Shown: in pieces, positions 25,871 through 38,000 of the stretch
Layout of the letters: each line of letters starts with the position of its first letter
Numbering within the stretch: position 1 is the first letter of the stretch
Source: Cerioporus squamosus
Taxonomy: Eukaryota > Basidiomycota > Agaricomycetes > Polyporales > Polyporaceae
Assembly (NCBI GenBank): GCA_022592435.1
Contig: JABYQS010000007.1
Span: 310,001-374,000, forward strand
Direction: 5' to 3'
DNA: 64,000 bases
Notes under the pieces: model-generated
The model's input: the letters and a program-made list of their open reading frames with translations, nothing else
Database searches by the model: none
Told to the model about the DNA's origin: nothing
Made by a program: the position numbers and the translations under genes

Positions 25871-28800
25871 TCAGTACGGGTGACCCCAGCCATTCCCTTG
25901 GATCATCGCAGCGCGCGACGGGTGTACTCCCGGCGGACCACTGCCGGTATGCGGAGGCGGTTGACCGTATCCCGGCGGCGGCGGTTGCTGGCCATACCCG
26001 GGTGTCTGGAAGCCCGCACCGTACTGCTGAGGTTGGGGATATCCCGTGAACGAGGGCGTGAATCCACCACCAGGTGCAGGGACGGGAGGCGGCGGCATGC
26101 CGGTAGGACCATACGGGTTGGGTGTCCGCCCAACCTGACGCACAGACATGTGCCCTGGCGTTGCATGTCCAGGAGCCGGCGTCCTGCCGGGCGTGCGCGC
26201 TCCGAACGGTGTCTTGCCACCAGCCCCACCGCCCAGACTGCTGTTGATCGACATAGATTTTTGCCTGAAAGCGCATGAGGCGAGGAGTCCATCTGATGGT
26301 CAAAGAGAGTACATACCTGACTTTGAACGCATCACAGAGCTCTGGTACACCGGCAGCCGGAGTGTCAAACAGGTAGTACGCTTCGGGGGTCACACGCACA
26401 GGCTGACTCGGCGGGTCAGAGGCAATCACGCACTTCAGGGAATGTGAGACATACCCAGGTTTGGACTGTCGAGTTTTTGTTAGCGAGATAGCAAAGGTTG
26501 AAATGTCCCGGCCGCTTGCGGTTGAGGGTGAAACCGTAAGCGCTCTTTGAAGGGTTCGCAGCGACGAAATTCCTCAGGAAGAGGTCTACGACAGGCCAAA
26601 ATGTGAGCGCTAGTAAGCGGGAGTCATGACATTTACGCACGAAGGTCGTCCTCTGTCCCGGGCTTGAACTTCTCGTGCATCATCAGCTCCTCGACCTTCC
26701 TCGCCATCGCCTGGACGTGGTTGACGATCAACTCGTCTAGATCGGAGAACTGATGTGTCCCGTCAACGATCAGCTTCGAGCCGATCGTCTGGCCTGTAGG
26801 ATCCGCATTGGGCTCCACAACATCTGCATGGATCCATGAGCATTCCACGCAAGAAACGAATACGAGACAGACTCACCAATGTGCTGATAGAGCTTGTCGT
26901 CGACCTTCCAAGTCACAGCAAGGTGGTTGTGGCCCTTCGATGACGGGCGGACAACAACATCGCCGCGCTGCTGCTTCTCAAGGTACTGCTCCGCCTGCGC
27001 CGCGTTGAAGTTATGGAAGTTGGGGTGCTTGATGACTCGACGCGTCCGATCCACCTCCGCTCGCTTCTTGCGAGCCTGCATCTCGCTGTCGCGTTCGGCC
27101 TGCGCAAGGTTCCAATGCTCGTCATGTTTCACGCGACGGTACTGGCTATCACCGGCAGCAACATCGGTCTCACGGGAGCAGAGCTCGACCTTGAAGGTGT
27201 CGTTGGGAAGATCCATGACCACGTTCATGATGACACCAGAGAGCGTCTGGCCCGGCTTGCAAACCGAGTCGCATGGGTCCCCGGCGTCCGTTAGAAAAGC
27301 CCTGGTAATGGTGCCTTCGATGCCGGAATCAAGACGGACAGCGGCGAAGGCTTCCTTAGCGCGCATAACTTGCACGGAGACAATGAGACCAGTGTGCAGG
27401 GTGCGCTCAGTCTCTCCCGTGAGCATAGTCAAGACCTGCCAAGGTGTGGGCTGGACGAACGGTTCGCGCCTCTCGCCATAGGGTCTGAGGAGCTCCTCGC
27501 GAATGACGTTCAGTACATGTCGCTTCTTGTCCTGGTTGGTCCTGTACATGCTGACCGCGAAGTCGTCCAGGTTGAGCTCATCGAGCTTCTTCTCGTTGTC
27601 CTCGTCCGATATGATCACGGAGACGACATGGGAAGGGTGTTCATCGTGGATATCTTCCTCGTCCAACTCCAGGGCATCAGTGGCCATCTTCCGCGCAAGC
27701 TCGTAGTCTTCAGGATGGACGCGCGTGCTATCGAGAGGATCGGGAACGTCGATCTCGTCTCCATGTCGGTTCTTCGCAGGCTTTGGTTCCGAGTCTTGGA
27801 CAATGCGCAGGAACGCAGCAGCATTAATGAAGATTTTCGTCGTCAAAAGACCATTCTTGATGAACTGATCTCGATTGACGAGATTACCTCCCTGCATCAC
27901 AGTACTTAATCCTCACGATTCAGCAATGCAACAATTGAACACGAACCATTGACGCAATCTTCTTGACCAGTACCTGCGCCTTCCGCGGCCCAAGACCAGC
28001 CACGAACTGCAGGAGGTGCTGATAGTACGGATCGGTCACCGCCCTGTTGATGTCGACGCCGACCTTGTTGACCACATCGACGAGGGTCCGCTCCAAAGCG
28101 GAGAGCAGTTTCTCTTTGGGTAGCTGAAAACTCTTGAGTATCATGAGGGGCTAATTGCAACCGAACTGAACTTACCAACTGCTGGAAGTCCTCCTCGAAC
28201 GAGATCGCAGCGATGTCCGAGCCCAATGCAGCGTACTCGTTGAGGGGACTCTGCACATATCGAGCCAGACCGACGCAATACTTGCTCAGAGGCGAGAGCG
28301 CACTGAATTCTTCGTCGGCACGTCGACTGTGCTGATACAGCCGTGCAACCTCGTCGTGCACGTAGATGACCGGGGTACTGAGCGCTTCGTGGGACCGAGA
28401 AGATTCGCCCCAGCCCCCACCACCGGTAGCGTCGTTCTCGTTTGAGTCATTAGTCTTCCCCAAGAGCTCCTTGATGCGACGCGCGAGCTTCGTCGTAGCG
28501 ATGCTGAAGCCACCAATGCCGATGACGTCCGGAGCGCGGCGTTTGATGATATCCAGGAACTCGTCTTGGTTCTCCGTGCTGAAGAGGTTGTCGAGTTTGG
28601 TATGCTCTCGTAAACGCCCAGCTTCGTCAAGGAAGACAAGAGCAATCGAATCCTTGTGGGGGTCGCCCTTTCCCCAAGACATAGCCAAGACGGAAGGGGT
28701 GTCCCCTCTCTTCTTCTCTGGATCGCGGCCAAGGAAGGGGGCGACATCGATACGCTGCAATATGATCCACTTTCAGCGCTGACACATACCGACGAGCATT

Positions 28801-31250
28801 CTGACTACTTACCTCGCGGAGAGTCCGGGAGCACTGGCGAGCAAGGTAGTCCTCAGTCTCCTCGCGGATCCACTCGCGAGTCCACTTCACTCCAGCGGGT
28901 AAGAGGTGTTGCTCCAGCGTTTCTTGGACGACCCGCGAACGTTCCTCGTTCCATGCTCGTGCCGTATCACTGAAACTGTCCGACGCGAACGCGTCATTGA
29001 GCTTGCGTTCGAATGTCGACTTCGCTTCAGGAGACAGAGTGATGGATACAGTCACGAGGTGGTCTGTCTCTGCAGCCAAGATGTTGAGGAATTGAGGCGA
29101 CTGGAGCATATCCCCTGCACTCTTGTTATGCAAGTACTTGAAGTTCTGTGGGAATCGTCAGTGTAAGCTATGCCTCGCGATGATGAGATTCGCACATAGT
29201 ATGGGTGGTGCTCATCAATCTTCGACACACCGCGTTCCGTCGGGAGCACGGAAACAAGGGCGCTTCGCTTGAACGCGTTGCGGATTTCTTGACGTAGGAG
29301 GGGATCCTTGCCGAGTTCGGTAGCGATTATCATTCTCGCTCGTGCCAGCATCTCCTCAGCGGGCTGGGCGCGCGTCGCATCAGGGTCGACAAACTGTTCT
29401 GCGTAGGCGAGGGGGTGCAACTCTTGTTCCTCGACAAAGTGGGTGTTGTGGCCTGCCACGAAGTTTTGTACGACTTCATGTGATCGGATCCCGAAACCCT
29501 GTGTGCTGGTCAGATGGCGGAAATGCATTTCACTGAGCGACTGCGTACCTCGGCTAACTTGGAGACTATCGTCTTCTTCGCGAGCTCGTAGGCAGAAACA
29601 CGACTAGGCATCTTGTGCTTGCGGATTTCGGGTTGCTCTTCATCGTCATGGAACTGAATGTCGAAGTTGCTCTTCTTGTTGTCCCTGTACTTCATGCCCA
29701 GCCACTCAGTCGCATCAGCTGCCATCTCCGCGGTCTCCACCCTCTGTCGAACCACATTGTCGAAGTACTCGTCAGAGACGCCTAGACGAGCGTAGAGTGC
29801 ATCCAATGCGCCCCGCCTCTCAATGAGAGAGCGATACTTCTGGCCAAGCGCGTAGATCCGCCATAAGTCATCCAAGGAGAGTAGCTCGATGTGAAGCTTC
29901 GGGTTGTCGGGATCGAAGCAGGAGATGTAATCCCGCTTGTGCATCCAGATATAGGGTACCTCGAACTCTTGCACGAAGATATACCTGAGGGCACTGGTGA
30001 TAGCTTCGACCAGCTGAGGCAGATATCGGTGGTACTGCCCGTCTCCACGGAAGAAGTCACGTTCCTTGCGACTCGACAGTCGGGTGATGACCCAGGTGGC
30101 AGCCTCATCGAGATCGTTCTCGGTAAGCTCCTGGTGGGTAGACAGCGTCGACGACGGAGACAAGGCGGACGTAGCGAGTTGCATCCGCTCCGGAATGTCT
30201 TGGGCTCGAATGAGGTCGTCGTCTTCCGTCAGGAGTCGCGCGCGAATCTCAGAGGGTTCGAAGACCTAAGGGGAGATTAACAACTGTCCAACAAAATATG
30301 TGTGAAGACGCACGTCTTGGTACTTCATCTCCGGTTTGAGCTGCTCCTCATCATAGCCTGCGTCCTCATCGTCGACCAACGCCCAGTCGTATTCATGTCC
30401 ATCACCGAAGACCTCATGAATCTCGTCCCATGCGCTGCGAGAGAGAGAAAGGTGTTGTCAGAACCACCAGTGATAAAGGGGCAGGTATCACTCACTTCGC
30501 GTCGATACCGGCAAGCTCTGGTCGGGAGCCCATTGCTCTCCTCCTTGCCTTCTCCAACCGTCGCTTCTCTCTCCTCTTCGCTTCCCGCTCCTGCTCGTCC
30601 ATGGCACCACCTTCCTCTTCTTCATCTTCATACTCAATGAAGTTGTCCATGTCGTCCATGTCGACATCGTCGTCGTCGTCCCGACCAGCAGCTGCCCGCT
30701 CGTCGTCCCATATGTTTTGGATGTCTTGCACACGGGGATAGTTGTCGTCATCGAGGTCCTCGTCGGAAGAGTCGATGACATTCCTGTGCCTAGAGGACGA
30801 GGCAGCCGGGGGAGACTCATCTCGAGGACGACCTTTGGTAAGCCGGCGACCGAAGGTACCCCCAGTGTTCTCCTCCAACAACTCCAAATCATCTTCGTCC
30901 AGGCCCTCATCCTCGTCTTCGCCTTACAAACGGGGGCATAAGTGAGAACCACAGACAAACTGTCAATTCGTGCACTCACTTCGGTGGTGACGCTTCTTGC
31001 GCCTCTTGCGCCTTTTGCGTCTCTCCTCTTCTTCATCTTCTGGTTCCTCATCTTCGTCTTCGTCAACTATGAACCCTTCCCGTATCCGTCTCTCCTCCTC
31101 CGCGTCTTCTTCTGGTTCTTCGGAGCTATCGCCTGAGTCGTTGGCTGCGACTGCATCACCTTCCTCCTCCTCCTCCTGGCCACTCCCTTCCATAGGATCG
31201 TCTTCCTCTTCTCGACGAGTGCTAGCGTGTTCACGGGCTGGGGAGGACAT
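25871..31250 (-). CDS. SPT6: Transcription elongation factor and histone chaperone Spt6
   Basis: Histone H3-H4 chaperone that travels with RNA polymerase II. The start at 31250 opens a very acidic N-terminus ([20 protein letters not shown] and more, to [20 protein letters not shown]). Next are the core helices ([20 protein letters not shown]), the YqgF-like domain ([20 protein letters not shown]), the HhH domain ([20 protein letters not shown]), S1 ([20 protein letters not shown]) and tandem SH2 ([40 protein letters not shown]; second SH2 from [20 protein letters not shown]). The C-terminal tail is Gly/Pro-rich with T-P motifs ([17 protein letters not shown]) and ends GNGWGHPY. All domains of Spt6 are present in order. 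About twelve short introns. Divergent from the deaminase gene and tail to tail with the JMJD4-like gene. Confidence 0.95.
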
Positions 31251-31540
31251 GATGGTAAGGATGAAGGGCGTCGAGACGACTGACCAGAGCGAAGCTCCAA
31301 CCTGGAGCAGCTTGCCTTGACCTTACGCTTATGAATCCGGAAATAATATTGATTGCTTAGCTCCGGCTAGTAGCAGGCAACGCTGTCTGTAATCGGAGTT
31401 CAAACAGGACCAAAGTTACGGAAATCCTTGTGAATACCTTATTTATCTTATCTAACCAGCTGGCCTGCAGTGCAACCGTGCTACGGAGTCCTACTTAGGC
31501 TGTCGTATACACTGCACCTGCGGAACCACACCATATCTTC

Positions 31541-32044
31541 ATGGACTTCCTACGCCTTGCCCTCGACGAAGCGCGAAAGTGCACTCCCTCGCCGACTGCG
31601 TTCTGCGTTGGCTGTGTTTTGACCGCGACGTACCCTCCGGACTCGACCAAACCGGTCATCCTTGCTCGAGGATACTCTCGAGAACTCCCAGGGAACACTC
31701 ATGCAGAGGCGAATGCCCTGACAAAAGCACGTCAACTCTCACAAGCGCAGCTTCTCGAGTTGTTTCCCGATGCGTCACCTCCACTCGCCATCGATACCAT
31801 CCTATCTCACGCCGACATTTACACTACGATGGAGCCCTGTTCAATCCGCACGTCAGGCCTTGCACCTTGCGCAGACGCGATCATAGCAGCAGGGATCAAG
31901 CGTTGTTTCATTGGCGTTGGAGAGCCGGATGACTTCGTGAATTGTGAGGGGGCACGGAAACTCAAGGACGCTGGGGTCGAAGTCATCTGGCTAGAAGGCC
32001 TGGAGAAGGAGTGTTTAGAAGTCGCGAGGATGGGGAGGGAATGA
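31541..32044 (+). CDS. RibD/Rib2-like pyrimidine deaminase (DRAP deaminase family)
   Basis: Zinc-dependent deaminase of about 167 residues, intronless. Motif 1 is HAEANAL within GYSRELPGNTHAEANALTKA; motif 2 is MEPCSIRTSGLAPCADAIIA, the P-C-x(8)-C zinc site. Together with CTPSPTAFCVGCVL near the start and the IGVGEPDDF segment this resembles the deaminase domain of riboflavin biosynthesis (bacterial RibD, fungal Rib2) more than CDA or dCMP deaminases. Likely reaction: deamination of 2,5-diamino-6-ribitylamino-pyrimidinone phosphate. A stand-alone deaminase of unknown substrate is the alternative. Ends only 47 bases from the synthetase stop on the other strand. Confidence 0.85.
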   Translation: MDFLRLALDEARKCTPSPTAFCVGCVLTATYPPDSTKPVILARGYSRELPGNTHAEANALTKARQLSQAQLLELFPDASPPLAIDTILSHADIYTTMEPCSIRTSGLAPCADAIIAAGIKRCFIGVGEPDDFVNCEGARKLKDAGVEVIWLEGLEKECLEVARMGRE

Positions 32045-32091
32045 TTGATTATCGATATTGTGGTCTACAACAGGGAATGCTGGTAGGTGGA

Positions 32092-35000
32092 TTACATGCA
32101 TGTACAATGAAGTGCGTCTCGCTTCGGTTCGCCCAAGGCATCTTTGACCAATGCAGCCCACTCCTCTAGTATCTGCTTCGCGTGTCTTCCTTCGAGAACT
32201 GCCTTGGAGTATTCGATGGACATGACAACCTTGTCGGTCTCCTGTAGTACGACGATATCAACCATGATGTCGTCCTATACAAACGAGCATTAGCGGATTG
32301 ATGGAGCAGGGATTCTGACATCGGACGAACCTGGAGTAAGTCCGTAACGCGCAACTTTCCGATCGCCGAAGTTGCTCCCGCGGGAACATTAGGTATGAAG
32401 TAAGGTACCTGCGTACATGCGTCAGTGCACGACCCAAGACATCTCCCGAAAGCACCTACGTCAAGTGGTTCCAAGAGTGCATTATTCGGCTTCTCCAGCT
32501 CCGGCGCGATCTTCACGATGTTGATGAACACGTTCGACAGTGGTTCCTTCGTGCCAACCCATTCGTGCACCTTCACCAGTCGGACTTTGCTCTACCAGCG
32601 CAGATCGAGCCTGCAACGCGTCTTGAATCTGCTTCGCGAGCGCGAGAGTATCTCCGATGTGCGCGCTAGAAATGCTGAAGGGCAGCACATTGATGCATGG
32701 ACAGGCGAGACGTTCGATATCTTGCACGTCGCCAGTCCTACCGGAGTGCCAGAGAGAGAACGTCGGGGCGCCGGTCCCGGCATACTTCGCCTGCACACGA
32801 GCCCAGCACGCGAGGAAGATGCTCTGCAGTGAGATTGCGAGCCCTCGCGCGCGTTCTTCAAGTCTCGCGGCTCCGGATATCGCAGCTTTGTCCGTATAGA
32901 CGTCACGCCCTGTCGAATCTCGATCGCAGAGACGAGGGAAGGGTGTAGGCTTTTCCGAGAACGCTGCCTTCCAGTATTCCTCCTGTACACGTTCGCTTGC
33001 GGGACTGGGTAAAGCGAACCTGAGGAAGCTATCCAGGTCGTTGGAGCTTCGCGGGTCTTCGCCATTGTATAGACGCATGAGGTCGTCGACAAGAAGCTGC
33101 AGACTCCAGGCGTCGTACTGGAAGTGGTGGAGGTGAATGAGCAGATACTGCGCGTCCGGAGAGCGAAGCAAGACAGCCCGGGTCATCGGACGATCGACGG
33201 AGGGCGGCTGCGATACCAAGTTCTTCATGCGTTCCTGTACGGTGTTCGAGGAATTCCCTGAAGAGTGCAAGTCTTGGCTACTCCAAGAGGATGAGAGGGC
33301 GTCGGGCTTGTAGATAACCACCTTCGGCGCGCCAGATGTAGGATCATAGGTGAACGTCGAACGCAGCACGGCGTGTCTGCGCAAGAGTCGATCCCACGCG
33401 TCCTGCAATTTGTTCGCGTCGACATCCTTCCCGAGGCGGTACCCGAAGACGTGCTGGAAGCGAGAGCCCTCGCTGTGTTGCCACATTCCAACCAACCACT
33501 CCATGCCGGCGGAAGCGTGGGTCACCCTCTCGATCTGATCAACCAGGTGGGATTGCACCAGACTCGGCCAGACTTTCCGCGGTAGGTCAACAGCCGGAAC
33601 GGCGGCTTGTCCATCCACCTCCATGTATACGTGGCCATTCGGAGGGGAAGAGCTGACGTCCTGGACCTTCTTCAGTACGTCGTTTATGGTCCTGCTCTGA
33701 ACGACGTCCGCAGCAGTTAGACGCAGTCCGATGCGCCGACCCTTGGCTACGATCTGAACGGCAGTTATGGAGTCGATGCCAAGAGCCGCGAGGTGAGTGT
33801 GATGATGTATCTTTGACGGTTCGACCTTCGTTGTCGTAGACAGGATCTCCCGGAACTTCTCGAAACGACCGTCCAAGTCAGGAGCGCCGGAATCGCCTTC
33901 CTCTTGTTCTTCCGGTACACGTCCGTTCGCCTCAGAAGGTGTGTGCATCGGTAGGTCCGGAAGACCCGCATGCCATGGACTAAGCGGGCGACGGACGATG
34001 TCGCATATGAAGGTGGCATATTGCTCGATGAGATCGCGGAACTCGGCCCCTCCGGCGACGCTCGACATACACGCCGCCTTGACAACGAACCCGTCGTGCG
34101 TTTCATGGAGCTCAACATTGAGAGGATACTGAAAGGCACACACGCATGAGACGACACATACGCTTTGGTGATAGAACAGCACTCACGTGGACGCTGATGT
34201 CTGCGACGTCGTCACCTTCGAAGACCCAAAGAGCATCCTGCTTGGACTCCAGTGACTCTTGCTTTGGCTGATACACGAACAGACTGTCCCAGAGATTTGA
34301 CAGGCCGAGTTCCCGTTGAATGGATCGCAAAGAAGCATGCTGCCAAGGCATACTAGCGATGTTCGCGTCATGGAGTCGCTTCAGGAGGTCTCTGTTGCGT
34401 ACATCCCCATCGAAGCGAACTCGGCATGGGATGGTGTTCTTACAATACAAAAGTGCATCAGCCAAGGTCGCACGGCATTACGATGGCGTAGACTCACAAG
34501 CATAGGCCCTATAACCTCTTCCGCACCGGGAACATCTCGTCCGGAGACGACTCTGCCGAAGATGACGTCCCGACGTTGAGTCAGAACAGCGAGGAGCTTG
34601 GCAAAAGCAGTCTGTCCGATGCACTGAGGCGTCACTTCCGCACCGCGACAGGCTTGACGTATGTCTTCTTCCGTGAGTCGGACGGGCACGGAGGCTTGGT
34701 GGACGACAGGGTTCTCGGACAGTGTCCTTGGGATCGGCGCACTACGAAGGTCTCGGAGGGTACGGACCCAGAACGACGTCCCGTTCCTCTCCTGCCAGAG
34801 CAAGCGAGGAAGAAGTTGGTGGAATTGGTTAGTCACTTGAGGTTCAATGTCGTGGTAGAGTTGTTGAACAGCGTCGAGCAACTTCGCAATCGCCAGACCG
34901 TCGTAGAGCGCATGGTGCAGAATCAGAACTAGGCGATGACCATCGTCGGGAGCAGGAGCCCTCAGGAAGTGAAGGAAGATGGGTGGCCGACGGAACATAT

Positions 35001-38000
35001 TCTCATCGGCAGCGCTCGTGAAGGGATTCAGAGCCTCGACGAGGTTTGTCGCAGGATCATAGTCGGCCTCAAACCACTGGAGGGAAGAAGACGAATGAAT
35101 GGCCTGCGCCCAGACACCCATGCTAGACAGGAAATGGAAGGACGTCCGCAATATGTCAAACGTGCTGATCGCCTTCGTCCATGCTGCCCGTAGACGGGCC
35201 ACATCTACGTCGCTGGCAAGACGCAACGGGAACAAATGGACATATAGCCTCCCTTGAGAGCTGATGGTCTAATAGGAGCTATGAGTTACTGCGAGAGACG
35301 GGATGACAACGTGAAAACCGTACCTGTGACAGCATGCCAGCTTGTAGAACACTGGTAGGATAGATCTTCACTTCGTCCTCCGGAGAGAGCTTGACCGCTT
35401 CCATATCGAGGGCCTCCTCCAGCTGCTGACATTCGGTCGCGAATTCAGCATCAGAGAGACGACCGTCCACGCGGCCACCGGAAGACTTCGACTTCTGGAC
35501 GTAGGCCGCTAGTCGCAAAGGCGTGGACAACCTCATGATGTCAGCGGACGACAATCCGAGACCATCCGCCGAGAGTTTACGGCTCAGCCCTACAGACTTG
35601 ATAGAGTCGAGGCCCAGAGACAGGAGAGAGGTGTCGTTCTTTACGAAGTCGGGATCAATGTGCAGGAACTGCGCTGCAATGGAGCGGATCCTAGATACGG
35701 TGGCTTCGTCAACGTTGGACAAGTCCTCGGATTCCTCCGAGGCCCCTTCAGCGCCGCGAGCATGAATCTGCACAGGAGCACCGGGACCGCTGCTGGACAA
35801 CTCCCAACCCCAGTCGCTCGACTCCGCGATGTGAACCGCCGTCTCTTCGAATTGGCTCAAGATGTCGCCGACCACGGAAGACGAAATGTCAGAGGAGGTG
35901 AACGCGGCATGGACCACAGCTCGATCGTGCTCGGGCTCCAAGACGACTTCGACGGCGAGGATGTACTGGAGCAGGAAGATGGTGAGCGTCAAACATTAGC
36001 GTGAGCATCAGTATGTGACGTTACATCAGGCTCTGGATTCTGACTATCCAGCACATTCCACATCTCGGTCGAGCCCTTCTCCTTGTACGAGACGGAAAAG
36101 AGCGTGTCGAACAACGACCCGTCACGGTGCTCGACCCATCTCTGGATCCGGCTGAGCGGAACGTGCTCGAACTCGCTCACGCGCGCAACGTCATCCTGAA
36201 CGCTCTGGAGCGCCTTCGCAGGATCGTTCAGACGTACGCGCGCAGGCACCACAGTGATCATGGGACAGATGGTGGTCTCGATATTATCAACCGGGATAGA
36301 CCGTCCGGCACGTATGACCTGCACGCAGAACGGAGGTTAGCAAAGTACAAGTGCCGGGTTTGTCATACTTACTCCAAAGACGACGTCGTCATTCCCGTAC
36401 AAGTCCTTGGCAAGGAGAGAGCCGTACGCGCACATCAGGAGAGCTTGGAGAGTCACATGCCGTCCAGCGGCCTTGGCCTGTAGCTCGGACAACGGGAGCG
36501 AGAAGGTGCGCGACGTAACCTCCGCTGTACGAGAGGAAGCCGTCACATTCAGCAGACGCTGCCAGGGGAAGTCCTTGAGATATGAAGACCAGAATGCTTC
36601 AGCGGAGCCACTATCGACAGTTGCGAGGTGATCCAGGATGCTGCGAAGGGGGGCAGATGGCAATTGAGGCCGCTCCTGGTAGATTCGCTCGAGGTCCCGG
36701 AGCAAGACAGGAAGAGATATGCCGTCGTACAGCGCATGATGAATGGACAATGCAATGTACGTGCTCGCGGAGTCGTGAGTAGTGAAGATGGACAGTCTGA
36801 CCGGTGGAGTCTTCGAAGCTCCGACGTTCAGCTCCCTCGAAATGGATGCGGCCTGCTGCTCTGTGAAGTAACGCTGGAATCTCGCCTCGTCGCAATCGTC
36901 GATTTCCTTCTCGTGCGGCTGCGCATCGTATGTACCCGGGCGCAGGACAACCTGAACAAGCTCGCTCCCGAAGTGGAATACCGTACTGACGCAGAAAATG
37001 CATGAGTACGACCACAAGAAGACACAGCGGTAACAAGGCGTACCGAAGCATTTCATGATGGACGATCAGTTCTTTCCATGCACCGTGGAGCTTCGTAAGG
37101 GAGACCTCGGGCCGGAGGCGCATGAGGACGTGCTGCACGTACATGGTGGGCGCGTTGGCAGATCGGAACAGGACGCCTTCCTGAACTGGGAGGGGAGGTA
37201 GGAGATCCTCGATAGTGGCGGACGGATACGCGTTATGGACCTCTTCCCGCACCCGATCTGCGAACAGGCGAACAGCCGAAGACGTCTGTTCAACAGCAGA
37301 AGCCGTCCGACTGCCCTCTACGAGCGCCGCAACAGCACTGACCAGCGGAGCCTGCATGATCTGCGGGGGAGAAACTTTCACGTCGAAAGCTCTCCGGAGG
37401 TCTGCCGCGAAACGGGCGACGGCCAAGGAGTCCATGCCGCACTCGAAGAGGTTTGTCTCCGGGCCGAGACGCTCGACGGGGACCTTGACGTATGGTTCGA
37501 GCACGGCAAGGACCTTCCTCTCCAGATCGGTAGGTTCTCTCTTGGGCTCGTTCGAGGGCGCCCCGGACTTCGAGCCAGCCATCAGGCCGGTGAGAGCCGC
37601 CATGTCCAACTCGAGGAAAAACGCGGTCAGGACCTTCGCATCGGCCTTACCATTGGAGCTCAGGGGAATGAAGGTCAGCGGGACGATATGACTGGGGCGC
37701 ATGTAGCTCGCGAGCTCTCGTTCGCTCGCGTCCCGCAACTTCCGCAGGAGACCATCCGGGGGAGAAACCAGGTTCGGCTTTCCGCCCTTGCGCGTCGAGA
37801 CCGGCACGGAGGAGTCCCAAGCCACGAAGGAAACGAGCTGTTCAACCCCGATAGCCGGATGCTTCGCGAGGATGGTCATGACGTCGAGCGTACGCTCAGG
37901 TGCTGCGGCGCTGCGGAGGATCGATGAGATGCCCTCGGACTCGATGCGCACACCGCGAAGCTTGATCTGCGTGTCGATGCGACCCATGATCTCAAGCGTG

